A DNA stretch of 64,000 bases from Serilophus lunatus (lineage: Eukaryota > Chordata > Aves > Passeriformes > Eurylaimidae): positions 1 through 64,000 of the forward strand of contig VXBA01001006.1 in assembly GCA_013399895.1 (NCBI GenBank). Direction: 5' to 3'. Position 1 is the stretch's first letter. Each line of letters opens with the position of its first letter. A model generated the notes under the pieces. That model saw nothing but the letters and a program-made list of their open reading frames with translations, made no database searches and was not told where the DNA came from. The translations under genes and the position numbers were made by a program. Below, piece by piece: positions 10,461-24,300 of this stretch.

Positions 10461-12290
10461 GCAAGACAAACTGAAATCCTGTAATAACATTTATATGGAA
10501 ATACCACCAGTCACAATTCTGGCAGAACTATAGATCTACAGGAGAGTGGCAGGTATCGAGTATCTGTGACATACAAGCAAAAACAAGTAAGAAGAAAGGC
10601 CATTCAAAGAAAAACATCAGGAAAAAACTCAAACTCACTGTAGGTTTAATAAAATCTCAGCATTGTCAAATGGCTGGAAGGAACTCCAGCAAGGTAAGTT
10701 AAAGCTTCTTCTTGGGTTATTAAAGCCATCCTGCACCAAATAAAGTATCCTCTCTCAAGCAGTTACTGATCTTTACCCATTTAAATCCCTCCTTAAAAAT
10801 GTACCTTGGGCATCTCTCCCTACAAATCACCACCATCTGGGACTGGTTATTCTGGTGGCCACCTGTAAGTATTTATGCCACTGTGAATAACTTCTATGTG
10901 CACCTCTAGTTACTGTTATTGCATCTTTCTTCTCTTCATAGTCATTATTCCAGGTTCAGCAAAGCCCCACATTGTGAAGCGTGTGGGAGTAGGATGTCTT
11001 TTTAATTTTCTGCCTTGCAGTACAATAAAGCACCAGTGCTTTTGTGGAGTTATAGGTGTGATCTGAATATACTTGTAATATGCAATATGCAGTATCCAAT
11101 TTCGCCTGGCATATCTGCAGTGAAAACAAAGGAAAAATACATAGGTCTGTACAATCAGGCATGTGTGCACATTCCTGGTAAACTGAAGAGACCTTCTGCA
11201 AAGAGTGAGCTACCACTCCAGCTTCTGCTGGTTTTGGACTGGTGGTTATAGTGCTCCAACATTCTCTATATGCATTTCTCCTTCAGCAGAGAAAAAAGAC
11301 TCTTTTAATTTGTTTGAAGCTCTGCACTCCTTGAAGTTTTCCCTCCTACTTATTTCATATCTTTCTGACTACTAAATCCACTTTATCTTTCTTCACATTT
11401 ATGTTTAGTTACACGTTTTAACACCTGATATTCATTTTCGTACACTATTCCGTGACAATACAAGCTGCACATTCTCATTCACATGTTTAGGTATAAACAC
11501 CTGCTACAAGTTCCTGGAGCCTATTCAGGTGGAGATTTTTGGTTTGTAGTCTCTCAGTAGTGTCCCCCCCAGTTTTTAAGAGCAACTCTGTTACAAATCC
11601 AATCTCTTTTCAAGTTAACATTCCCACCATCTTCTCTATCACTGTGCATTTCTGTTAGAGGCACATCACAAACTGCTGGCTACTACTGTAAACGTAGATG
11701 ATGGTAAATTAGATTTGTGTGTGTAAAACTCATGCTTGTTTACTCACTGGAATGATGCCAAAGACCAGCTCAGATGAAACAAAATATTTATGAATTGGAT
11801 AAAATGGAAACTTACATCTTTATAAGGTTCTCGGAGTGGATTCAGGTATAATTCCTCTTGTCCTGCTCTGGTTTTAATGAAAAATTTTCTTCTTAAGGAC
11901 TATTAGAGAGATTGCATCTTTAAAAGACACAACATTTTAATTTGTACTCAGTAATATTAAAGCAAAGCTTTAAAACAATCCTTTATGAAACAAGTGCTCT
12001 TAACTATTGTAATTCACATGAATTTAATTACACTGATTTTTAAAAGTAATTTAAATATTGCTTTAAGAGAAGTTGCTTTTTGCTACCATAATAAAATAAC
12101 TTGTTTTATACAAGATACAGAAGAATATAATTTGATCATTTCTTCTGTTAGCCTTTGTTACATAGATTTTTACATAATCATTACTCATAATGTTCTGACA
12201 GATAATGCTATTACTAGCGTTACCATCTTTGCTATTATTATAAAAAATCTTCTGGCTTTGTGAAAATTTTAATTTATTAAAATGTAATGA
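10461..12290. other. Non-coding DNA
   Basis: No gene or repeat recognised in this stretch. Confidence 0.55.
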
Positions 12291-12291
12291 A

Positions 12292-12389
12292 AGCACATCT
12301 AACATGAACCATAATTTATGAAAATTTTAGATGTGCTGCTTGACATTCATGTCATCAGGCTTCAAAAGTTTCACATCTGAAATGTGAAA
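12292..12389. repeat. Two adjacent perfect inverted repeats
   Basis: AGCACATCTAA at 12292-12302 pairs with TTAGATGTGCT at 12327-12337 (11-bp arms, 24-base loop). Thirty bases on, TTTCACAT at 12369-12376 pairs with ATGTGAAA at 12382-12389 (8-bp arms, 5-base loop). Both are exact. The arms are too short for a microRNA precursor, and function is unknown. Confidence 0.85.
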
Positions 12390-12620
12390 TTACACAGATT
12401 TATAAAGATCCTTTTTCAGCATGTTAGCTGGCACTATCTTCTGTAAAATGTATATGTTTGGCTTTAAAGAGACAGGCACATGCAATTTTAATGTCAGCAC
12501 CAGCATCACCAAAAATGCCCTGGCAATCAGTGGAAAGGTTTAATAGGTTTCCTGTCTTGTTCTTAATTTGCTGAAATTACAAAATCAATACTTTCAGTTG
12601 TAGCTGCAGCTACCCGTTTT
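12390..12620. promoter_or_regulatory. Candidate conserved non-coding block
   Basis: Balanced, non-repetitive sequence (for example AGAGACAGGCACATGCAATT, TAATGTCAGCACCAGCATCA) in an otherwise simple AT-rich setting. It has the look of conserved regulatory DNA, but no alignment was possible and this is a guess. Confidence 0.15.
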
Positions 12621-15000
12621 ACTGCTTTAAGATAAAGTCTACAATAAAGTAACCTTCACTTTCAATTTGTAGCACAGAACATCAGGGTGTTCTTGTGCCA
12701 CTAACTAGTCTTTCTTTTCTCAGCCAGCATGAGACATTCTAGGTTGTGATATTGTCCTTCACAGGGGAAAGATGCATTTTGTATTACGCATAGCTCTCAT
12801 CAGTGACTTGTTTATTTTTAACATCTCATTCTACTCTCTCCCCTCTCTGTACAAGTTGGGGTTTTTTTCCCTGTTTCTCTGTGTGGATGTTCTATACCAC
12901 ATAACTAAGTGATTGGTGTAGAAGTGGACTCATCTTTGGTTTACCTCCATCAATCTCCCTTTATGACAATGGAGCATATTTTTCTGCTGCAAATAAAAGA
13001 GAAAATTCTCCATAGTTAGTAACATTTTTAATAGTGAACATCTGCATGTGCAAAAGGTGTCTGAAAGGAACAAAATTATTACAACCAGATCAATTAATCA
13101 CTAGAAAGGTCAAGCTCTTTTATAGAACAAGAAGGAAAAAAAAGGATAAATAAATTCCCTTCCACGAGTTGCCTTTTATGTCTCCCTACTCCTTAATGAC
13201 AAGAAGTGAAAAAACATATCTTTGCACAATCATCTAGTCTTCCAACTCAAGTCTAACCTTTCCAATGAGTATTCTACACTCCAAAATTAAAGTTGCAAGA
13301 TAAAGCTCTGACCTTTTTGTGCCCATTTCCCAACTAACTAAAATATTTTTAAATGTGAGAGTCATTTTTGTTTCTGTTTTTCTATGATAACCCTCTTCTC
13401 AAAATTCTTTTATCATATAAACTCTCTTCATCATTTAGCTGACCAGTACTCTAGAGCTGTTAGCACTGGAAGAGAGCCTTGGCTTGCTTGATCCTCTTCT
13501 AGAGAAATCCTTTTTTTTTTCTATTCTAAAAAGAATGTTATGCTGCTCCTCACAAAAGATTGCAGCATAAGATCTCTCAGTGCCTTCCACTGGTGCAAAA
13601 TGTGTTCATACCAAGGAAAAAGAGCTCTCAACACCTGCTACCCCAAATGTTAATGAATACACACAAACATATGCATGCATACACACACATGAGCATTATA
13701 CATTTCCTTGTCAGCCATAGCAACCTCAAGGTGGGAATTTTAATCATAAACAGCACATGATGGAGTTAGTATACTGTAACAGGAGAGCACAGTTCATGAG
13801 GAATGGAACACAGCTCATCACATGAGGAAAAAAGAGCCTCCAAATGCCACAGTTCGCTTGCTTTATGCTTTGAAGTTGTTTGTTTTTTTTTTTAACTAGC
13901 TGCTCAAGGTAAAAGTATGCTATTTATCTTGTAAGGTACTCCTGTAAACTAAAATTCAGAGGAGATCTAGAAATAATATTGCACCAAAGGAAACAAAAGC
14001 ATTTGTCTCTAAACAAGTCAAGAGAAAATGCCAAATGATTCAATGAAGATCACTTGTGTCACTTATGTTTGTTTTGATTGGTCCTCCAGTGTTTACAGCA
14101 CTCAACTCAGCAGGCTCAGAAACCCAAATCTATATTTAATTTAAAGCATTGCACCATCACTCAAATCTTTCAGCAGCCTTACTACAATCTAAAGAACAAG
14201 GGCAGAGGGACCTGTTTATATGGAGCCTTTTTACATGCTTCAAATTATGGCAGAATTATTTTAAACATACTGAGATAAAGAAAAAAGAAATGAAGGTTTT
14301 TAAATTTAATTGTTAAACAAAATATTTACAAGTACTTGTAGGATTTTTGCCTATGTAATCTGTCAGTTTCCAGGTATTCTCAGTAAGAGATCATATAGAC
14401 AGAACAAAATATTCCAAAACCAGCTTTAAACTGCAAAATAAGATGAATCTCAGCAAACTTAATTTTTACCAGAATCAACATACTGACCAGAAAATGTAAT
14501 GTAATGAAGACAGCCATTGCTACAACACTGAAAGCTTTGTACAAATTCACATCAGTTTAGAGATTTAAATAGAATATAGTGATTTATCTACACAAATTGG
14601 AGGGTTCAGTCCTTTCAGATGCAGAAATCAAAGTTTTACAAAGATAACCAACTGAAGGGAAAAAAACAAATCCCCATTTAAGCAGATCCAGGTACTCTTG
14701 TCTGGCTCATCAAAGGGAATGAGCCCTCAGTTTCTATTAACTTCAGCCGGGGTAAAATCTTCTTGCTATTTTGCAAAAACATCCCTGATGCAAATGGAGA
14801 GTTACTGATGTCATATGCACAGTGTCAAAGAGCAGCAAACCTTCTCTCTGTAACCATGGTGGTAGCATGCATCAGCACAGCATTATTGCAGTGGTTTTCA
14901 ATCCTTGTCAAGCTGCTGGTGTAAAAGTCTCTCTAACTAAATTTAGGGGTCTCTCCAGGGAAAGGAAGCTGAGACAGAAGAGAGTTTAGAAAACTAGGCA
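12621..15000. other. Non-coding DNA
   Basis: Nothing recognised beyond a T-run near 13510 and a short CA/CATA-rich patch at 13655-13692. At 14891-14905 GTGGTTTTCAATCCT faintly recalls an old hAT terminus, too weak to call. Confidence 0.55.
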
Positions 15001-15690
15001 AGGTTTATCAATGTTTACCATCCAGATTTTCCCAACATGCCATCAGCTTTCCAGGAGAGCCTGTTACCCTCTTTGGAAACCTAGGAGTTTTTGTGCATTC
15101 ACCCTACCTTATCATTTCCCCTCACGGTGGTGGCGGCCAGCCTAGAATTGCTGCTCCTATCCCTGTCTGGGCCATCCCGGGTATGAAGCCTATCAGAAAT
15201 TTTGTCTAGAAATGCTACTCACTGTGAAACATTGTTCCCTTCTCAATGGCCCAGTCAACCTTTGCAGGACTCTGAACATAACGGTGATGGTGCAGAAGGG
15301 CCAATTCTGGCCCTGCACCATCACAAGCACATGCAGTTGATGAACCTGCCCAGCTCTTCTCTAGATGGGATCAGAATAAGGCCAAATTTGCAACATCAAG
15401 TCCCAGATCCCTCAGACAGATGGAGAAGGCAGTGTTTTGGGAGGAGGTAGCCAGAGATTTCAGAACTAGGCAGTCTGCAGCCCTCAGGAAAACATGGAGA
15501 GGGAAGGAGAGCCGACTGAAATTAGTTTCAACCCTGGAAAAAGGAGACAGTCTTGTAATAGTTTTCCTCCTCTTACCAGAGACATTTGTCCAGCATCTGT
15601 GTTTCTTTCAACCCTGTTGTGTTTCTCAGCAGACAGGGTAATTTGACCCAGAGGATTTTGGCTATCTAAGTTATGCTTAATCATTTGGCC
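15001..15690. other. GC-richer unrecognised segment
   Basis: About 15110-15560 is clearly richer in G+C than its surroundings and contains short open frames on both strands (82 codons at 15202-15450). I recognise neither a gene nor a repeat family. The phrase GGGCCAATTCTGGCCCTGCA at 15299-15318 resembles words common in ancient amniote repeats, so an old transposon remnant is the likeliest explanation. Confidence 0.35.
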
Positions 15691-18160
15691 CCATTACATC
15701 ACTACAAAACAGTTCAAAATAGAGGGCTCCTTTTAATAGGTTTCTTGCTTCAGCTAAAAAAAATTATTCAAACTTCAGTTTTAGCTGAGCTTATTAAAGC
15801 AGGACTGTGTTTAAGCTATAGTAATTGTCAATAAAGTCTTTTATAGCAGTTTTAACTCAGCATATTTTAGATCTTGCCAATTTGAGACCGTTTCCATAAA
15901 AAGTAGAGCAGCAATGTTACACAGTGATAACTCAAAAATGGAAAAAAGGAATTATTTAGTATAAAAGGAATTATTTAACATAGTAAAAGGAGGTATAACG
16001 AGGAGTAATGGGAGGAAATTAATAAAGGGAATATATCAGTAGGGGAAAAAGTAAAACCTGACTGAGTTAACCAGTAGAAAAATCTCCCCAGAGAGAAAAG
16101 AGTGGCCCAATGCTAGCCAATTTTGTAATAACTGGTCAAAATATTACCAAGTAAATATACAAGCTGAAAATAATTTTGCACCCATACAGACAGAAGACCA
16201 GGTTACTGTTTTGTCCTCCACTTTTAAATTTTGTGAAAGTAAGCAAGTAAATTGAGCTTTCTGATTGAAAAATCTAGTGAAATACAGCATCCAGGCTGCT
16301 GAGATGTAATTGCACAGCTTTTATCTTTGCCAGCATCAAAAGACAAGGGAAAAAATGGAAAGAAAAGTGTTGAGTTTGTGTTTTGTAGATATTTTTTTTT
16401 CTTTTCAGTTGAAATTCATTTTGTTGGTCTGAATGACTAGTTAGAATTATCCAGTAATAATTTGTTCCTTGACTGATATTAAGCAACAAAATAATTTATA
16501 CCAAAAAATGCTGCATAAAAATAACATAAATTATATTTTTGTTATTTAATCATAATCATATTTAAATGGCATAATAAAGCAGAAAAGCCAAAATGCTTTT
16601 ATATGGAGACCTCACATTCAAATAAAAATGCAATATTTTACAAAAATTTAGACTCAAAATTAACATCCTTCTGAACTCTCTGTTTTGCAAGACAATACCT
16701 AAAAAAATTGTGTTTATTCAAGAGAAGTAACTGAGGCAACACAAATGTAATTGTAGGGTTTAATGTTATTTTACAATTTTTTTAAACATACCGAAAATCA
16801 CACTGACATTTTAGACCAATAGCAAGGTTACAGACATGAAGTAAGCTAAATTAGACAGTAACACCTGTTCAACAAAAAGGATTAGACTGTTGCCTTGGGT
16901 TTGGGCCTTTTTGGCCAGCATAAGACTTCCACATTATTCAATATTTGCATTGATATAGCAGGTAACTTACTATAGAAAAAATTACTTGAACATGTGACTG
17001 AAATTAGAAAATATAAATCTTCTGAATAGTTTCTGTTTATTTGTTTGTCATGTTTTGAACCAAAGAAATAAAATAACATTTTATTTTAGCACCATTACAT
17101 GTGAAAGCATTGCCACAATTTTTTAAAATTTTTCTAGATGAACAGTTTATACTTCATTCAGAGTTTAAAATTATTTTTTTTCTTTTAATATAAAGATTTC
17201 TCTTTGCCCATAAATTTACAACATGGCAAAAACCCTTGCATCTAATCATTTTTTTAGCCACAACTGCTGACACATAGCTAGATTTCAGTCTGATGTACAA
17301 CAAAAATAGAAATTGCAACAGCAACTCTGACAGACTCTGTCCAGGCTAATGTTAAACTGCACAGCTGTGATTTTTTAGTATTATACATATTTTAGTTTAC
17401 TTTTCCTGTTGTTTGGGCTTGCCAGGAGCACATTACAAAATTTACAATATTCTTATTACATAAGTGCAAGTGCTTATACTAAAACTTGTTCTAATAATAT
17501 ATTTGTCTTTTATTTTTAAGAATCAAAAGATGTATTTATAAATAAAGCAAAGAATTTTAAAAAACAAATTACTACAGAACTCCTCCATAAACCAGAAATA
17601 CTTATAGTACATTACACAAATATTGATATTATTTAGCAATTTTAAATAGCCTGTTTTATCTTCTAAAATTATATTTTGTAATGTGATTATTATTCCTAAC
17701 AGATTAATAATTTGAAAGATAGCAGGGGGGTAGTTTTAGGGAGGGTTATTAAAATAAAAATATGGCACACATCAGTTCCCTTTAAACATGTAAAATTAAG
17801 AAACAGATTTTTAGATCTTCCTAAGCATTATTTAATTTAGTATGGAACTTCAAAGTACCCTAAGCTTTGCATGTAAATACACAGCTAAAATAAACAAATT
17901 ACAAAGGAGAAAAAAATCAATCCAACTTTAAATAAGGTCATACAGTTTAAGATCAGTGTTTTGTTTTGGTTTGGTTTTTCAGGTTATAAATAAGAAACTG
18001 GAGTAACAAAACAGGCAAATTGCAAATAAAAAATAAATTAAAATAGTTAAATCATTACCATTTTTACATTTAAAATCTCCAAGTATGTTTGAGCATTTAA
18101 GGGTAAAATAATTCAAAAAATTAATACGGAGTTTAAAATTTAAGCACTTATCAGAAATGA
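15691..18160. other. Very AT-rich non-coding DNA
   Basis: Long runs of A/T words and frequent stops in all frames. No gene, RNA or dated repeat is recognised. Confidence 0.6.
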
Positions 18161-18189
18161 TTCAGAATGGTACTGTTTTTACATAATGC

Positions 18190-18310
18190 TGTGACTCACC
18201 ATCTCTCTGAGGGATATCGACTAAATCATATGTATAAAAGGTGTGGAAGGTGAAGTGGAAGTTAAAGGTACATTTGAAACCTAGTACCTCTTCTGTCTCT
18301 AGCTGCCATG
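18190..18310 (-). other. Possible exon-like segment (weak)
   Basis: On the minus strand an open stretch of about 103 bp ends in GAGATG followed by GTGAGT, a near-perfect splice donor (donor at about 18192-18197), and is preceded by a plausible acceptor CATATCATGGCAG (about 18301-18313). It would encode a peptide containing GFKCTFNFHFTFHTFYTYDL. I recognise no protein family, the acceptor has a weak pyrimidine tract, and donor-like words occur by chance. Recorded because the composition here differs from the AT-rich flanks. Confidence 0.12.
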
Positions 18311-18365
18311 ATATGCTAAGAAGTACAGTGTGTTTGTGCACATCCAAACAAACTTCAACAACCAT

Positions 18366-21300
18366 TCACCCTTTCTGCTTATAAGTAACGAGTATGTCCA
18401 GAGTCAGAGTATTTTTTATATGCATATATGCAGTCGTCACAATAAGATATACAAGCTTTCAAAGGAAGAATTTACTCATTGAACAACTTGCTTCCTTTAA
18501 AATATGTAGTACCAGTGCAATAAGATTCTGGAAGCTGAGTTTTTAAAATATTTGGTTGTTTTTCTACTATTTAAAATCTCACAACTTCAGAACTGAGGTA
18601 ACTTACAAGAACATTATAGAGTTGGGCAAGGAAATTTTAGATAGTATTATATGCATTTACTTTTAAATATCTTTATATCTGGAGAGAGATAAAATTGCAT
18701 TTTAAAAATATCCCATATTTTAATAATAAAATTTAATTGTAATAAAGTAATTGCAGAAAGAAAGCATTCCATAAATTATCTTCTGTTCAAAATTTAAGGA
18801 AAAGTCACTATTGTAGGATTCCTCCATATCCATGCCTTTCACTTCATTTTCTTAATTTGTTTCTGTTCACCTCCTTTTGCTTCTTTGTTCCTGTATTTTC
18901 TCTATTTTAACACATGTAGTTAACAAAAAAATCATAGTCATGTTTTCTCATTATTTTCATTTCTAAAAACTAGATGCTTGGGGAAAAATTGTATTATCAC
19001 AAGAAACATTCTTCTGGAAACTGTGACAAAAAACAAAAGTTGCTTCAGTAAAGTACTATTTCAGCACTTTATCCCTGCCCAAAAAGATAGATAAGGGGAT
19101 CTTTTACAAGACAGTTTAGTCACTCCATGCCATGTCAACTATTGGGAACAGAGAAACAGTGAGGCTAGAAAGCAAAGCCATAGAACTTTATCAGTTTTCT
19201 CCGTCTTAATATCTACCACTTATTTGAATTGTTTCATAATACAGACTAAGTTTTACACACAAAAAAAAACAACAAAAAAACCCCCAACAAAACAAAAAGA
19301 TGGTCACAAATGTTTGCCTCAGATACAGTAGTTCTATGCTGTGCAAAACAAGAATACACTCCAAATTTTATTTATGTATTTACCTATGACTGTTTAGTAT
19401 CGTATCTGTAGTTATAAAAAACCCCATGATCTTCCCATTTGATTGCACTTTGGCTTGATCACATGTAAGTAAATTCTACATTGTTGATGCAGAGTTTTGC
19501 AACTGAGTTTTTCCCTTTCCTGTAGTACTGTGAGATTCAGAAGGCAAACCACGCACTCATTCTAAGCAGTATAATAGGGATGGAAGGGAGAAGCAATCTG
19601 GAGTCTATAGGAAGGTTACCATAAAATTTACATTTTCCATAAAATATAAGTAGCCACCATTTTGTTGTAATCCCAGAGCAGCAACGAAATGGTGGTACAG
19701 AAGAAAACTACCCTATCAGACACAGTTCATCATTGCTTCTATCCATCACTATCTTCTTTCTCTAGCATGATTATCATTTACCTTTCTCCTTCTTAAAAGC
19801 ATCATCCTAATTTTAGATTAATAATTTATAGATGCAACATAGTAAATATTTCAGATGTAATTATCAAACTAAGCCTACATACTATACAGGTCCTCTGCTC
19901 CCCCCCTCCTGACTTCAAACTGCAAAAAAGTACTGCATAGTGTTTCTATCACACAGTGATGAACACATCTCTTGGAACTGCTACTGTGTGAAAGCCGTAT
20001 CCTAGAGGTAGAACACATGATATGGAATATGGCTGCTACATTGGTCAGTATGTGATTTAATTATTATTTGATGAGATACACATAAGTAACACTCAGAATT
20101 CCAAAATGGCTTAAATGAATTGTTTTTGATTGTAACGTACAATGTTGTATTTTGTGAAGCATTTTATAATTAAGTGAATATGCATATTGGCTTACTCAGT
20201 TTAGAAATATATATTAAAGCATCAATTTTACTAAGTAATGCCTTTTTTTTTTTTTTTTTGGTTATTGAATGCTTTTCAGAAGGTGTGGAGAGGACTGCCT
20301 TCTTGTACATAAAGAAGGAAACAATATTTGCAGATTAGTGCAGGTCTGTGATATTGTGCTGTATATGCTCAAAGAATTCATAAAGTTTATTCTGCAATCT
20401 CTACAGAAGCACAATGTGCTATAAGCTTTATTAGCTAGGTCCTAAATTTATAAATTTGTAGTGAACTAGAAAAGTGTGTTCTGTAATATATTTTCTAAAC
20501 ATGTTCTTGTTGTTCATTACTATAAATATATAATTAAGATGAATGACAGTTTCAAATACAGGATATCAAAAGAAAACATTCTTATTTTTTAGACACAAGT
20601 TGAATATTTTAGTCTCTAATATCACATTTTAACTAATAAATAACAAAATGCATAAATGTACATCAAGTGATAATGGATACTGAATTTAATTTTTGTAGGA
20701 AAGCTTTCTGAAAACATCCTAAAGATGTGAAATTTGTTTGTACAAATCTGCAATTATGTACAAGTAAAACAAATGTCCTGTTCCTTCTTAAGTACTCCCA
20801 TTCTTTCCCAATTCAAAGCAAAGAGCATTTAGGTAACACTGCCACCTATTGCTTAAAGGTCATAGTTACTAAAATCTGTCGCAGTTTTTTGTCATTCATC
20901 ATTGCTTGTTTTGACTATTACGTTTTTAGTATTTCTAGCAGCTGTATGAGACTTTCATATTCTTTCATATAACAAATAATAAGCCTCTGCCTTCAGTACT
21001 ATGGCTATAATTTATGAAAACTTAGGAAACTTTCGATATTGATGAAATTAACTATCTAGAAAATACTAAAAAAATTAATTTCAAGTACAAAATCCATACA
21101 GAAAATTAACAAAAAGAAGATTCTTCAGGCTATAATATGAAAAATATTGCAAAATCCAATTTATTGGATAAATAGCAGTTGTCTAATATAATTCAAAATA
21201 GCATAATTCTTACTAACATTTTGCAAGTGGACAGGCAAATATTCAAACTATAAATATACATCTGCAGGTCTTTTAGGGACACAGCTTTAAAAGCATTAAA

Positions 21301-24300
21301 ATAAGTCAGTATAAGATCAGACCTAATTCTTTTGAGTAAATAATTCTGTTTTCAGAACAGCCATCAAAAGATCACTAATTCCACATCTGAACAAGAATCA
21401 TGCCACAAAAATAACCTGTGTCAGTTATAGAGGAAAAAAATTACTTCCACAATTTTAAAGAAAAGGAGAGAAAAATATACTTAACCATACCAAGTAAGGA
21501 AGGTCATATGGATCGATCAGGAAGATAACACCTGTTATATAAAATATATAAGTACTGTCTATGTTAATGTATACTAATATAGAAAGATTACTTAGTTTGG
21601 AAGAAAATTTATTGTTAAAAGGCTCTTTTTTATTCTTAACATATTACTCAATTTGCATGTGTGAAATAAGTTGACTTTACTCCTTCACTGCAGGGAAGTA
21701 AATGTAGATTGTATAAAATCCCTTATATTCTCTTCTGTTATTAGAAGCAAAACTACAAATTCATTGTTCTTGTTCCCAAAAATGTTCAGATACACTATGC
21801 AGAATGTTGGCATTTGCCCTGTATTAAAATATGTCAGTATGAGTCTAGTTGTGCTTCTAACATTCATGATAGATATATGATAGATGATACGCAGTTAAGA
21901 AGAGCAAAAATAGAAAGTATTTTAAAAAAATAAAAGTATGTTGGTTTTGGTTTGGGGGGGTTTTATCGGTTCCGGGTTTTTTTGTTGTTTGGGGTTTTTT
22001 TCTGCTTGTTGTTTTTGTTGTTTGGTTGGGGTGTTTCTAAACGCAGTATTTTAGATCTCAAATATTTTAAATGTCCCTGGTAACAGAGAGAGTTTTAGGG
22101 AGCTTTTACATTAAGAGCAGGAATCTATGTGAAGTTTAAATTCCTTACCAACCTTTCCCTCCTCCCCACCCCCCAAATAACAGCTACATCATTTCTAAAA
22201 CAGAAATCAGAAACAACATATAAACTTGTTCTTGCAGTTAGGGACACCCAATCTTTTCCCCACTTTTATGGTTCTACCCTATGGCATTTTTAACTATTTC
22301 CCTCCTACTGGAAGGTTACTTTTCAAAATAGTCAGCTATCACAGCCAGGCACTATCCAGAGCTAATGTCAGAAAGTGAACGCTTGAATAAAAATAGTAAT
22401 CTATACACCTTTTTTATCTTTGGTGTATTTCTTATTTCCACAATCTCAAATCCAACAGCAATATAAGATTCTTGCACTGGTGCAAAACTAAAAAAAAACA
22501 CCTGAACTTTGTTTTCTCCTTTTTTTCTTTACTTATTTAAATTGAATATTCAACACCTAGAAATTTTGTGTGTTAAAGGAAGATGCTGAATGCTTTTCAG
22601 ATTTCATTGAAGGTTTGCGTATTTAAAACAATTTGGCACCAGAGTATTCAACCTTAAATTCACTCAGCACAGTGCAGTAGAAAGAATTATTAATGGCTTA
22701 ATTGGTAAATATTGATTTGTAACGTAATTACTTGTTTAATGCACCATTTTATGTAAAAATGAGACCAAATCCTAAACGTTTGGTGCTTTTAATAAATTGT
22801 CTTTGATAACATACACCACTTGTTGTATATATTCACATACAAAAATATGTCCTCATTTCCTCTCTCAACTAACTTCATTTTGGAAACTGCAATGTTTTCT
22901 AAAGAAATGTTTTGTGACATCAAAAGTTTACAGCTATATTTTTCTCCACTTCTTCTACTACCTAAATTCTGACATAGGTATACATAAAGGTTGTATGAAA
23001 ATAATTGTATTAACTTAAAAGAACATTCAAAATGCATAAAAAGAACAATATAATGCAATGTCTAAAATCTAAAAGATACAGAAGGCACTCATGAATAATT
23101 TGTTAATTTTATCTCAGAAATAAATTTCACACTTGCATTAAAACAATATTTTTCATAGATAGTCTAAAAGTCAATATAATTTTGCCTCTCCTATATAGGG
23201 AGAAAAACCAGCAGGCACATACATACTGAAGTGCCTGTGAAAACACTAGTATGCCTTGCCTCCTAACATTTGTGTGCTAAAATACACTAATTTCAGACAG
23301 AGGTACAAATTAATGCAAGAAATAAATACAACATAGGTGAAAAAATGTATATTCCTTGTCTGCTATAATCAACTACACACCTCATGTCAGAATGTATGTT
23401 AAAATGCAGAGATGGTTATACTTGAACAGCTAAAATCATCATTACTTTTATATCTTGACTTTACTAGATCATTGCTTTAAATGAGCGTCACAGAACCAAT
23501 GGAGCTTTAGTCTCCATGTTACATTTTCTTCATGATCATTTTCAATTTATTTTTTTCTTGCATGTCATCACTTTAATGTAAATCTTTCTTTTTCTTTTCA
23601 ATAAAATGAAATGATTAAGTAATCCTGCTTTTTGCATGATTAAAGATGACGGATAAGCTTGGGTAGATAAAAATCAAGGCTCCTAACAGAATCTGTGCAC
23701 CTCGCATGTCAGTATCCTTCCAGTTTGTTCAGTGATAATGATAGAAAAAATTAGCATGTCTGTGAGTTGCTTAAAAAGAATAACAAAATCTACCTTTAAG
23801 GACCTAACCACATCTCTACACTGAATTTTAAACAGTTGTTTTCCATAATTTTTTGTAATAAGCTCTGATGAATTGTTTTGAAACACATTAAGAAAAAAAT
23901 CTTTGTTTAGAGCAATAATAAATGTTCATTAAATTTCTCAGTGACTACTACTGGGCTGTTTAATCATCACCTTTTTCTCATCAGATATAGTACATTTACA
24001 AAATAAAATGCAAGGCATAAAATATATGATTATACAATATGCCAAATATATTATGAATATGAAAAAAAAAACAATGACACATTTTTATTAGCCAGTCAGA
24101 TACGACTCACTTTTAAAGAACAGGAAAAAACTCCTAACTACTGATTTTTGCCAGTGCCTCTTTCCTTTCAAGAGCTCTCTGCCATGTGTGTTCTCCCTTT
24201 TCTGACTGAGACAAGAAAACCAGAAAGGGGATATTACAATACAGCACATACATACTGCCATCGCCTCTAGACATATGACCCAAAATGATGCTAAGAAGTC

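Noticed and set aside
14880..14960. GTGGTTTTCAATCCT as a second hAT terminus
   Set aside because: Only a loose match to hAT ends, with no partner terminus or target duplication.
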